5,826 bases of DNA, taken from an uncultured Mesorhizobium sp. (GTDB lineage Bacteria > Pseudomonadota > Alphaproteobacteria > Rhizobiales > Rhizobiaceae). The stretch covers positions 1-5,826 of the forward strand of contig CATMOC010000266.1 in assembly GCA_950071955.1 (NCBI GenBank), in the 5' to 3' direction. The translations under genes and the position numbers were made by a program. This document shows positions 1-5,520 of the stretch, piece after piece (within the stretch, counting starts at the first letter, position 1; each line of letters starts with the position of its first letter). A model generated the notes under the pieces. It was not told the origin of the DNA and did no database searches. It worked only from the letters and a program-made list of their open reading frames with translations.

Positions 1-550
1 GCGCGGCCGGATCGGGGCGCGGGCGCTCCATGATCTCGCCGGAATGCGTGCCGACGTGGACGAAGCCGACCACCTTCTCGTGCGGCGCGAGCCCGAGGAT
101 CGCGCGGCCCTCCTCGAGGCCGGAGTACCAGTTGGTGATGAGGTTCGCGCCGTAGCCGAGCGCATTGGCGGCGACGATCAGGTTCATGGCGGCCATGCCG
201 CCCGACAGGAACATCTCCCATTCCGGTATTTTCGGGTTCTCCTTCGGCGAGGAGACGACGCCGATCACCAGCGGCGCGCGGGAAAAGCGCGTACGCTCCT
301 GGTCGCGGCGGGCGTCCGACAGCGGTCCTTCCCGCCTCTCGGCCAGTTCCGCCAGCTTCTCCCCGATCGCGTGGCGCGCGTCGCCGCGATAGAGGATGAA
401 GCGCCAGGGCGCCAGCCGCCCGTGATCGGGCACCCGGCTGGCGATCCGGATCATGGTCGCGATGTCGTCCTCGCCCGGCCCCGGCTCCGAAAGCTCGTGG
501 ATGGGCGCGGACTTGCGGGCGAGCATGAAATCGATGATGGATGCGTTCAA
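1..550 (-). CDS. Nitroreductase family protein, YdjA-like (3' end cut by window edge)
   Basis: Predicted cytoplasmic FMN-dependent NAD(P)H oxidoreductase of the nitroreductase fold; the physiological substrate cannot be told from sequence. 183 codons are present and the family is usually about 185-195 residues, so only a few C-terminal residues are missing. Seen: an N-terminal FMN-phosphate-type segment RKSAP (residues 12-16), the VPDHGRLAPWRF block (40-51) where this subfamily carries a P-x-H-G-x-L-x-PWRF signature, the helix AAMNLIVAANALGYGANLITNW (about 120-141), and the C-terminal GLAPHEKVVGFVHVGT strand (153-168) followed by ERPRPDP. Start: TTG at 550 is preferred because AGGA (563-560) lies 9 bases upstream and the product then begins MNASIIDFMLARKSAP, which fits the family. 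The first in-frame ATG (526) has no visible ribosome site and would remove residues before the RKS motif. It is transcribed divergently from the exported-protein gene. Confidence 0.93.
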   Translation of the reverse strand, partial: MNASIIDFMLARKSAPIHELSEPGPGEDDIATMIRIASRVPDHGRLAPWRFILYRGDARHAIGEKLAELAERREGPLSDARRDQERTRFSRAPLVIGVVSSPKENPKIPEWEMFLSGGMAAMNLIVAANALGYGANLITNWYSGLEEGRAILGLAPHEKVVGFVHVGTHSGEIMERPRPDPAA

Positions 551-559
551 AATGTCTGA

Positions 560-563
560 TCCT
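560..563 (-). promoter_or_regulatory. Ribosome binding site supporting the TTG start of the nitroreductase gene
   Basis: On the minus strand AGGA lies 9 bases before TTG at 550. No comparable purine-rich site precedes the downstream ATG at 526, so this site decides the start. It is short and therefore only moderate support. Confidence 0.5.
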
Positions 564-621
564 GAAAATCGGGAGAACACGGGAAGCCACGGCGCGAGCC
601 GCCGTTCCGGCAGCCTTGAAA

Positions 622-648
622 TTGCCATTGCATTGGGCTTGATGGCAA
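622..648. repeat. Inverted repeat TTGCCAT-N13-ATGGCAA in the divergent spacer
   Basis: Two perfect 7-base arms (622-628 and 642-648) are separated by 13 bases, so the arm centres are 20 bases apart, about two helical turns. It lies between the divergent nitroreductase and exported-protein genes, ending 19 bases before the preferred start at 668. The geometry fits a dimeric regulator's operator, or a weak RNA hairpin. No regulator gene is visible nearby and the arms match no operator I can name. The rest of the spacer (551-667) holds no gene. Confidence 0.45.
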
Positions 649-650
649 GT

Positions 651-676
651 CGATGTCAGAGGGGCCGATGTCAGAG
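651..676 (+). repeat. 11-base direct repeat, period 15, duplicating the start region
   Basis: CGATGTCAGAG occurs at 651-661 and again at 666-676. The 15-base period is five codons, so both ATGs (653 and 668) are in frame and encode MSEGP-MSERK. The first copy supplies the AGAGGGG ribosome site for the second ATG. It looks like a small tandem duplication of the translation start, although chance similarity is not excluded. Confidence 0.6.
658..664 (+). promoter_or_regulatory. Ribosome binding site deciding the exported-protein start
   Basis: AGAGGGG ends 3 bases before ATG 668, with its GAGG core about 5 bases away. ATG 653 is preceded only by GGCAAG-like sequence. This supports translation from 668, giving a cleaner signal peptide. 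Confidence 0.55.
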
Positions 677-1660
677 AGAAAATACAGTCTGTTCATCCGT
701 CGCGCCATATTCGCCCTGCTCGTTTTCGCGCCGTTTCACGCAGCGGCGCAAGACAAGGTCGATACCGATCTCAAGCTCACCCTGCCCGGCATCAGCGGCT
801 ACGCGCCGGCCACCGGCGACCGGGGCGACCGGCCGCTTGCGCTCGGCAACCTGAAACAGGTCACGCTCTCCGCGCAGCTGACGGCGGAATCGCCGGAACT
901 GACCCAGGGCGTGATCTGGCGCGTCTTCCGCCCCGAACCGGGCGACGACGGCAAGCTGCCCCTGGTCGCCGACGAGCAGGGCGGAACCCGCGTCATCGCG
1001 CTGGAGCCGGGGAGCTATCTCGTCCACGCGGCCTTCGGTCGGGCCGGCGCCACCAAGCGCATCACCGTCGGCAACGACGAGCAGCGCGAGAACTTCATCC
1101 TCGAGGCAGGCGGTCTGAAGCTCGATGCGGTGCTGGCCAACGGCATGCCGATCCCGCCGTCGAAGCTGAAATTCTCCATCTACGAAGCCGCGGAAGGCTC
1201 CGACGGGGATCGCGCCCTGATCGTGCCGAACGTCAGTCCCAACAGCATCGTGCGGCTGAACGCCGGCGTCTATCACGTCGTTTCGACCTATGGCGTCGTC
1301 AACGCGGTGATCCGCTCCGACATCCGGGTCGAGGCGGGGAAGCTGACGGAGGCGACCGTCGAGCACAAGGCGGCACAGCTGACGCTGAAACTGGTTCGGG
1401 CTTCGGGCGGCGAGGCCATCGCCGACACGTCCTGGTCCGTGCTGACCGAATCGGGCGATGTGGTGCGCGAGAGCGTCGGCCCGTTCGCCTCGATGGTGCT
1501 GGCGGAGGGCAACTACGCCGTCGTCGCCAAGAACCGCGACCGGATCTACCAGAAGGATTTCGAGGTGAAGGCTGGCCAGAACCGGGACGTGGAGGTCATC
1601 ACGTCCGAGGACGCGGCCGACATCCGCTCCGACGGCAGCGAACGCGCCGCCGTCGAGTAG
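668..1660 (+). CDS. Exported protein of unknown function with three tandem beta-rich repeats
   Basis: I do not recognise a named family. The 330-residue product starts with a clear Sec signal peptide: basic MSERKYSLFIRR, hydrophobic AIFALLVFAPF (13-23), and a likely signal peptidase I cut after HAAA (27|28), giving a periplasmic or secreted protein with no further membrane segment. The mature part has three similar units at about 65-145, 150-234 and 238-311. Each opens with an alternating-hydrophobic strand (VTLSAQL, LKLDAVL, LTLKLVR), continues to an aromatic-containing strand (VIWRVFR, LKFSIYE, TSWSVLT), then L-x-x-G-x-Y (LEPGSY, LNAGVY, LAEGNY), and ends with a strand plus an acidic turn (VGNDEQ, VEAGKL, VKAGQN). 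This looks like a transthyretin- or carboxypeptidase-regulatory-like beta-sandwich array (inference). The tail (about 312-330) is acidic and probably disordered. There is no cysteine and no obvious catalytic motif, which points to binding or structure. Start 668 is chosen over ATG 653 because AGAGGGG (658-664) precedes it. Confidence 0.85.
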   Translation: MSERKYSLFIRRAIFALLVFAPFHAAAQDKVDTDLKLTLPGISGYAPATGDRGDRPLALGNLKQVTLSAQLTAESPELTQGVIWRVFRPEPGDDGKLPLVADEQGGTRVIALEPGSYLVHAAFGRAGATKRITVGNDEQRENFILEAGGLKLDAVLANGMPIPPSKLKFSIYEAAEGSDGDRALIVPNVSPNSIVRLNAGVYHVVSTYGVVNAVIRSDIRVEAGKLTEATVEHKAAQLTLKLVRASGGEAIADTSWSVLTESGDVVRESVGPFASMVLAEGNYAVVAKNRDRIYQKDFEVKAGQNRDVEVITSEDAADIRSDGSERAAVE

Positions 1661-1674
1661 ACGCCACCCGCGTC
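1660..1674. terminator. Small hairpin at the convergent gene junction, possible bidirectional terminator
   Basis: GACGC (1660-1664) and GCGTC (1670-1674) form a perfect 5-base stem with loop CACCC. It spans the 12-base gap between the stop of the exported protein and the stop of the acyltransferase gene. Neither strand has a T-tract after it, so it is not a classic intrinsic terminator. Position is the main argument. Confidence 0.25.
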
Positions 1675-2662
1675 AGCAGTTCGCAGGCCTCTGGCTCCCC
1701 GGCCGCAGCGGAATGCGCCGGAGACCGCGCCGGGTCTCGACCACGGCGGGCGCCATCGAGAATACGGCGTGCTTCAGGAAATCCAGCAGCGCCTTTCGGT
1801 CGCGGATCGGCTCCATCTCGCTCCAGGTGATCACCTGGCCGATGCGCACGTCGATCGGCTCTCCGGAGAGCCGTGCGAACTCCCTGATGAGAAGCGAGGT
1901 GCGCAACGTCAGCGAGATGTTGCCGATCATCCGGGGAAGCGGCCGCTTGTCGGCGGTCAGGTCCATGTGGCGGCTGACGAGATGGAAAAGCCGGCCGCAC
2001 TGGCCGGAGAAATAGAGCGGTATCACCGAGGCTCTGGCGTCCTGGACCAGCCGGGCCGCGAACATCTTCCAGGGCAGGTCGCGCGCCTTGCCGAACCCCT
2101 TGGGCGCGGTGGCGACGCCGCCGGCGGGGAAGATCACGATCGTGACGCCCTCGCGCAGGAGCCGCAGGGCCTCGTGGCGAACCTGGAGATTGTTCTTCAG
2201 CGCTTCCTTCGATTCGGAGAAATCGACGGGCAGCGAATAGGGCTCGATCTCGGGCACCTTGAGCAGTTCGGAATTGATCATCACGCGGAACGGGCGGCCG
2301 AGTTGCTCGGCGAGCGACAGGACGGCGATGCCGTCGCCGATGCCGAAGGGATGGTTGGCGACGATCACCAGCGGCACGCCGGGCGCGATCGCCGGCGGCC
2401 AGGATTCTGAATGCCGCACGCGCACGCCGATCAGGTCCAGCATCCGGCCGAAGATGCGGTGGCCGCTGGGCACGATCTCGGTCTTCCAGATCCCGTAGAG
2501 CGCGGCGTACTTGTCGCGGCCCGAAACGCCCTCGATCGAGCGGATCACCCAGCGCTTGATCGGCGCCTGGGCGGCGTTCGCGTAGGACAGCTCGGGAAAC
2601 GGAATCGGTCTGGTGCGCAAGCGGGGCAGCATGAGCGCGCTTGTGCCCGCGTTCGATGACAT
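1673..2662 (-). CDS. Lysophospholipid acyltransferase family protein (PlsC-like fold)
   Basis: Predicted acyltransferase of glycerolipid or membrane-lipid metabolism, 329 residues, with no signal peptide or convincing membrane span, so probably cytoplasmic or peripheral at the inner membrane. Seen: the catalytic block ANHPFGIGDG (102-111), the His/Asp pair being H104 and D110; spacing is H-x5-D, as in hemolysin-like members with NHPxxxxDG, rather than H-x4-D of classical PlsC. A second conserved block FPAGGVATAPKGFG (178-191) and strand VIPLYFSGQ (213-221) follow, then GRLFHLVSR and SLTLRTSLLIREF near 250-262, all typical of this subfamily. Donor and acceptor lipids cannot be assigned; no N-acyltransferase (GNAT) domain is fused. 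The gene starts 54 bases after the thrS stop on the same strand, so co-transcription is likely. The start at 2662 has no clear ribosome site; ATG 2632 (MLPRLRTRP) is a possible alternative. Confidence 0.88.
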   Translation of the reverse strand: MSSNAGTSALMLPRLRTRPIPFPELSYANAAQAPIKRWVIRSIEGVSGRDKYAALYGIWKTEIVPSGHRIFGRMLDLIGVRVRHSESWPPAIAPGVPLVIVANHPFGIGDGIAVLSLAEQLGRPFRVMINSELLKVPEIEPYSLPVDFSESKEALKNNLQVRHEALRLLREGVTIVIFPAGGVATAPKGFGKARDLPWKMFAARLVQDARASVIPLYFSGQCGRLFHLVSRHMDLTADKRPLPRMIGNISLTLRTSLLIREFARLSGEPIDVRIGQVITWSEMEPIRDRKALLDFLKHAVFSMAPAVVETRRGLRRIPLRPGSQRPANC

Positions 2663-2716
2663 CCGTATGAAGCGGGCGGGGGATGACCGGCATCTCCCCG
2701 CCCGGAAAGTCGTGCG

Positions 2717-4714
2717 TCAGGCGGCCTTCGCCTGCCGGCGCCGAATGTCCGGCGGGACCGCCTCGGATGCGAGTTGCGCGATCGCCTCACCGAGCGCCAT
2801 CGACTGCTGGTCGCGCGAGCCGAGGCGGCGGATGTTGACGGTGCCTTCCTCCGCCTCACGCCGGCCGCAGACGAGCATGACCGGCACCTTGGCGAGCGAG
2901 TGCTCGCGGACCTTGTAGTTGATCTTCTCGTTGCGCAGGTCGGCGCGGGCGTTGAGCCCCGCCGCCTTCAGCTTCTCCACGACCGCGAGCGCGTAGTCGT
3001 CGGCGTCCGACGTGATGGTGGCGACCGCGACCTGTACCGGCGCGAACCACAGCGGCAGATGGCCGGCATAGTTCTCGAGCAGGATACCCAGAAAACGCTC
3101 CATCGAGCCGCAGATCGCCCGGTGGATCATCACCGGCTGCTTCTTCTCGGAATCCCTGTCGATGTAGAAGGCGCCGAAGCGCTCCGGCAGGTTGAAGTCC
3201 ACCTGGGTGGTTCCGCACTGCCATTCGCGGCCGATCGCATCCTTGAGCACGTATTCGAACTTCGGACCGTAGAAGGCGCCCTCGCCCGGGTTGATCGAGG
3301 TCTTGATGCGCCCGCCCGACTGTTCTTCGATCGTCTTCAGGACCTCGCCCATGATGGCCTCGGCGTGATCCCACGCTTCGTCCGAGCCGACGCGCTTCTC
3401 CGGCCGGGTCGAAAGCTTGACGCTCACCTGCTCGAAGCCAAAATCAGCATAGGTCGACAGGATCAGGTCGTTGATGCGCAGGCACTCGGCCGCAAGCTGG
3501 TCCTCCGTGCAAAAGACGTGCGCGTCGTCCTGCGTGAATCCACGCACGCGCATCAGGCCGTGCAGCGCGCCAGACGGCTCGTAGCGATGCACGTTGCCGA
3601 ATTCCGCATAACGGATCGGCAGTTCGCGGTAGCTCTTCAATCCATGCTTGAAAATCTGCACGTGGCCCGGGCAATTCATCGGCTTGATTGCGAAGACGCG
3701 GTGGTCGGCCTCCTCGTCGTCCGGGTTGGTGAAGGCGTGCGCGGATTTCACCGCGAACATGTTCTCCTGGTACCAGCCCCAGTGACCGGAGGTCTCCCAC
3801 AGCGACTTGTCGAGGATCTGCGGCGCGTTGACTTCCTCGTAGGTGCCTTCGAGGCGGCGGCGCATGTAGGAAACGAGGGTCTGGAACATGCGCCAGCCCT
3901 TCGAGTGCCAGAACACGACGCCCGGTCCCTCCTCCTGGAAGTGGAACAGGTCCATCTCCCGCCCGAGACGGCGATGGTCGCGCTTCTCGGCCTCCTCCAG
4001 CATGTGGAGATAGGCGTCGAGCTGCTCCTGAGCGGCCCAGGCGGTGCCGTAGATGCGCGTCAGCATTGCGTTGTTGGCATCGCCGCGCCAATAGGCGCCG
4101 GCCACCTTCATCAGTTTGAAGGCGTTGCCGATCTGGCCGGTCGAAGCCATGTGCGGGCCGCGGCAGAGATCGAACCAGTCGCCCTGGAAGTAAATCTTGA
4201 GGTCCTGGTCCTCGGGGATCGCGTCGATGAGTTCGACTTTGTAGCTCTCGCCCTTGTCGCGGAACACCTTGCGCGCACGCTCGCGATCCCAGACTTCCTT
4301 CGTGAAGGACCGGTTCCGCTGGATGATCTCGCGCATCTTCTTCTCGATGACCGGAAAATCGTCCGGGGTGAACGGCTCGTTGCGGGAGAAATCGTAGTAG
4401 AATCCGTTCTCGATCACCGGGCCGATCGTCACTTGCGTGCCGGGCCACAGTTCCTGCACCGCTTCCGCCAGCACGTGCGCGGTGTCGTGGCGGATCAGTT
4501 CAAGCGCGCGGGGATCGTCGCGCGTGATGATCTCGACAGTGCCGCTTCGCCCCACCGGCTCGGAGAGGTCGCGCACCTGGCCGTCGAGGGCATAGGCGAC
4601 GGATTTCTTCGCCAGCGACTTCGAGATGGATTCGGCCAGCGCGGCACCGGTCAACGCCCCGTCGTATTCGCGGACGGAGCCATCGGGAAAAGAGAGGGAG
4701 ATGGCGGAAGCCAT
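2717..4714 (-). CDS. thrS: Threonyl-tRNA synthetase
   Basis: Charges tRNA-Thr with threonine in the cytoplasm; class II aminoacyl-tRNA synthetase, homodimer in known members. The 665 residues contain the full bacterial layout: TGS domain (about 1-64); editing domain with HDTAH (H76, H80) and LCRGPH (C184, H188), the residues that hydrolyse mischarged Ser-tRNA-Thr; catalytic core (about 255-555) with zinc ligands C348 in MNCPGH, H399 in DDAHVF and H531 in MIHRA; motif 2 with R377 in HRYEPSG; motif 3 with R540 in GSMERFLG; and the anticodon-binding domain (about 558-650). All expected catalytic and editing residues are present, so it should be active. Start 4714 is supported by AAAGGA (4728-4723) 8 bases upstream and by the TGS start [13 protein letters not shown]. 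The frame stays open to an ATG at 4885, but that extension is Arg-rich and unlike the family. Upstream leader hairpins suggest translational control. Confidence 0.99.
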   Translation of the reverse strand: MASAISLSFPDGSVREYDGALTGAALAESISKSLAKKSVAYALDGQVRDLSEPVGRSGTVEIITRDDPRALELIRHDTAHVLAEAVQELWPGTQVTIGPVIENGFYYDFSRNEPFTPDDFPVIEKKMREIIQRNRSFTKEVWDRERARKVFRDKGESYKVELIDAIPEDQDLKIYFQGDWFDLCRGPHMASTGQIGNAFKLMKVAGAYWRGDANNAMLTRIYGTAWAAQEQLDAYLHMLEEAEKRDHRRLGREMDLFHFQEEGPGVVFWHSKGWRMFQTLVSYMRRRLEGTYEEVNAPQILDKSLWETSGHWGWYQENMFAVKSAHAFTNPDDEEADHRVFAIKPMNCPGHVQIFKHGLKSYRELPIRYAEFGNVHRYEPSGALHGLMRVRGFTQDDAHVFCTEDQLAAECLRINDLILSTYADFGFEQVSVKLSTRPEKRVGSDEAWDHAEAIMGEVLKTIEEQSGGRIKTSINPGEGAFYGPKFEYVLKDAIGREWQCGTTQVDFNLPERFGAFYIDRDSEKKQPVMIHRAICGSMERFLGILLENYAGHLPLWFAPVQVAVATITSDADDYALAVVEKLKAAGLNARADLRNEKINYKVREHSLAKVPVMLVCGRREAEEGTVNIRRLGSRDQQSMALGEAIAQLASEAVPPDIRRRQAKAA

Positions 4715-4722
4715 GATGAAAA

Positions 4723-4728
4723 TCCTTT
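4723..4728 (-). promoter_or_regulatory. thrS ribosome binding site
   Basis: On the minus strand AAAGGA lies 8 bases before ATG 4714. This fixes the thrS start and rules out the 57-residue N-terminal extension. It sits 4 bases downstream of the base of a leader hairpin, which could affect ribosome access. Confidence 0.75.
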
Positions 4729-4732
4729 CTGT

Positions 4733-4758
4733 CCAGTCCCGCCTACGGACGCGGGTGG
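4733..4758 (-). promoter_or_regulatory. thrS leader hairpin with CGU (Thr anticodon) in the loop; candidate autoregulatory operator
   Basis: On the minus strand CCA-CCCGC pairs with GCGGG-AC-UGG: 5 plus 3 base pairs with a 2-base AC bulge on the 3' side. The loop is GUCCGUAG. Read as a 7-base loop UCCGUAG, CGU falls exactly at anticodon positions 34-36, followed by A37; position 33 is C rather than the usual U. The hairpin ends just before the Shine-Dalgarno sequence, and CGU lies 31-33 bases before the ATG. Known: E. coli ThrRS represses its own translation by binding a leader stem-loop that mimics the tRNA-Thr anticodon arm. Inferred: this hairpin does the same here. A CGU in a random GC-rich loop is not rare, so confidence is limited. 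Confidence 0.35.
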
Positions 4759-4789
4759 TTCTTGCAATGGCGGCCGGTCGCATGCGCCT

Positions 4790-4805
4790 GTGCCGCAGCC
4801 GGCAC
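4790..4805 (-). promoter_or_regulatory. Second hairpin in the thrS leader
   Basis: On the minus strand GTGCCG and CGGCAC form a perfect 6-base stem around the tetraloop GCTG. It lies 31 bases upstream of the CGU hairpin, giving a two-stem leader with a linker between. It may be a second operator domain, or simply a GC-rich hairpin. If transcription starts only after the AT-rich patch at 4808-4815, part of this stem might not be transcribed. Confidence 0.35.
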
Positions 4806-4816
4806 GCTACATAAGT

Positions 4817-4832
4817 CGCGCGCCGGCGCGCG
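4817..4832. repeat. Perfect 16-base GC palindrome upstream of thrS
   Basis: CGCGCGCCGGCGCGCG is identical on both strands, with no spacer between half-sites. On the minus strand it is flanked by TTTACG (4836-4831) and TATGTA (4813-4808), which are 17 bases apart and resemble weak -35 and -10 boxes (4/6 and 3/6 matches to the consensus). The palindrome would then fill the promoter spacer, as an operator could. The palindrome is certain; the promoter reading is speculative. Confidence 0.4.
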
Positions 4833-4864
4833 TAAAGACCTGCAGCGCATGACCGCCGCATCGA

Positions 4865-4880
4865 TGCCCCTGCCGGGGCA
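4865..4880 (-). terminator. GC hairpin after the YegP-like gene, possible terminator
   Basis: TGCCCC and GGGGCA form a perfect 6-base stem with a 4-base loop, starting 26 bases past the YegP-like stop. On the minus strand the following bases are TCGATGCGG, with no T-run, so intrinsic termination is doubtful. It may only reduce read-through into thrS. Confidence 0.3.
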
Positions 4881-4906
4881 GGCATGGGGATCGGAGGATT
4901 CGGCGC

Positions 4907-5092
4907 CTATGCGGCGCTGGTGTTGTCCTCGACGGGCGCGTCTGGCCCATTCTTCTTGATCGAGTCGATCGCGTTCTGGGCACTCGCCTTCGAGCTGTAT
5001 CCCTCGGTCGAGAACATCACCTCACTGTTGTATTTGAAGCGAACGCGAAACTCGCCCTTCTTGTCCTTCCAGATTTCGAACTTGTGGGCCAT
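4907..5092 (-). CDS. YegP/DUF1508 family protein, single-repeat form
   Basis: A 61-residue protein made almost wholly of one DUF1508 repeat: MAHKFEIWKDKKGEFRVRFK with the downstream block NSEVMFSTEGYSSKASAQNAIDSIKKNG (about 22-49) typical of the family. The tail GPDAPVEDNTSAA is acidic. The fold is a small alpha/beta unit; the biochemical role of the family is not established. E. coli YegP carries two copies of the repeat, so this is the half-length form. Start 5092 is chosen because AGGAGGGGG (5108-5100) precedes it at good spacing. An in-frame ATG at 5122 would run through that ribosome site and add MLNSTGGGAG, which is unlike the family. It lies 98 bases after yidD and 192 before thrS, all on one strand. 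A hairpin abuts its ribosome site. Confidence 0.92.
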   Translation of the reverse strand: MAHKFEIWKDKKGEFRVRFKYNSEVMFSTEGYSSKASAQNAIDSIKKNGPDAPVEDNTSAA

Positions 5093-5099
5093 GCCGGCA

Positions 5100-5108
5100 C
5101 CCCCTCCT
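5100..5108 (-). promoter_or_regulatory. Strong ribosome binding site of the YegP-like gene
   Basis: AGGAGGGGG on the minus strand is the strongest Shine-Dalgarno match in the window, 7-10 bases before ATG 5092. It fixes that start and suggests high translation when accessible. Confidence 0.8.
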
Positions 5109-5140
5109 GTGCTGTTTAACATTGGTTAGACTGCCAGCAC
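5109..5140 (-). promoter_or_regulatory. Imperfect hairpin directly upstream of the YegP-like ribosome site
   Basis: On the minus strand GTGCTG (5140-5135) pairs with CAGCAC (5114-5109). Inside, TCTAAC and GTTAAA pair with one mismatch around the loop CAAT, and GCAG bulges on the 5' side. The stem ends exactly where AGGAGG begins. It could be a 5' leader element for the YegP-like gene or a transcript-end structure for yidD; no T-tract follows, so a classic terminator is unlikely. Confidence 0.35.
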
Positions 5141-5190
5141 TCGCCGGGTTGGACAAGCGGAAGATGTGGAGCTGACGGTCGCGGAGACGG

Positions 5191-5520
5191 TTATCCGTGG
5201 GAATGCCGGGCGGAGAGCCGCCAGAAGCGCCAGGGCGTCCACCAGCGCAGGTCGGGTGCCAGCCGGTCAGGCACGTTGTCGATACCATGGGTGCCGCCCG
5301 GCCCGCAGCGCATGACGCGAAACAGTCCCATCCAGCCGCCCGACCAGAGCCCGTGTCGCGCGATTGCCTCGTAGGCGTATTCCGAGCAGGTCGGCATGTG
5401 CCGACACGTGTTTCCGATGAAGCCGGACAGGGTGAGCTGGTAGAGCCGCACCAGCCCGGTGCCGAGAAGGCGACCGGGCGTGCGGGGCCAGGGGCCGGTG
5501 TAGTTGCGGGATCGGCTCAC
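5191..5520 (-). CDS. yidD: Membrane protein insertion efficiency factor YidD
   Basis: Small inner-membrane-associated protein that helps YidC-dependent insertion of membrane proteins in the bacteria where it has been tested. 109 residues, longer than the roughly 85 of E. coli because of an N-terminal extension and a Trp/Arg-rich tail (WWTPWRFWR, 93-101). Seen: amphipathic N-terminal helix GRLLGTGLVRLYQLTLSGFIG (16-36) and the family block CRHMPTCSEYAYEAIARHG (39-57), GGWMGLFRVMRCGP (61-74) and GIDNVP (79-84), with the three conserved cysteines C39, C45 and C72. Start: GTG 5520, whose GTGA overlaps the stop of the upstream gene by 4 bases, preceded by GGAAGG about 9 bases upstream; the family block and length then fit. 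In many bacteria yidD sits with rnpA and yidC; here it is with thrS. The overlap implies translational coupling to the upstream gene. Confidence 0.96.
   Translation of the reverse strand: MSRSRNYTGPWPRTPGRLLGTGLVRLYQLTLSGFIGNTCRHMPTCSEYAYEAIARHGLWSGGWMGLFRVMRCGPGGTHGIDNVPDRLAPDLRWWTPWRFWRLSARHSHG

Noticed and set aside
44..559. A 171-codon plus-strand frame opposite the left-edge gene
   Set aside because: The minus strand encodes a clear nitroreductase through the same bases; the plus frame gives an Arg/Asp-rich translation typical of an antisense shadow.
602..625. GGAAC on the minus strand as the -35 of a general-stress (EcfG-type) promoter for the nitroreductase gene
   Set aside because: No CGTT-like -10 occurs at the required distance; the bases there are CTTC or TTCC.
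616..644. TTGAAA with TTGATG 17 bases on as a sigma-70 promoter for the exported-protein gene
   Set aside because: The -10 matches poorly and the region overlaps the inverted repeat, so I could not support it as a feature.
1631..1654. GACGGC/GCCGTC hairpin near the end of the exported-protein gene as a terminator
   Set aside because: It lies inside coding sequence, has a 12-base loop and no T-tract.
2774..4852. A very long open frame (about 690 codons) on the plus strand opposite thrS
   Set aside because: It is antisense to an unambiguous ThrRS gene, resembles no protein family, and is explained by the scarcity of stops opposite GC-rich codons.
4715..4885. An N-terminal extension of ThrRS from ATG 4885
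   Set aside because: The extension is Arg-rich without family similarity, and the ribosome site plus TGS domain start agree on ATG 4714.
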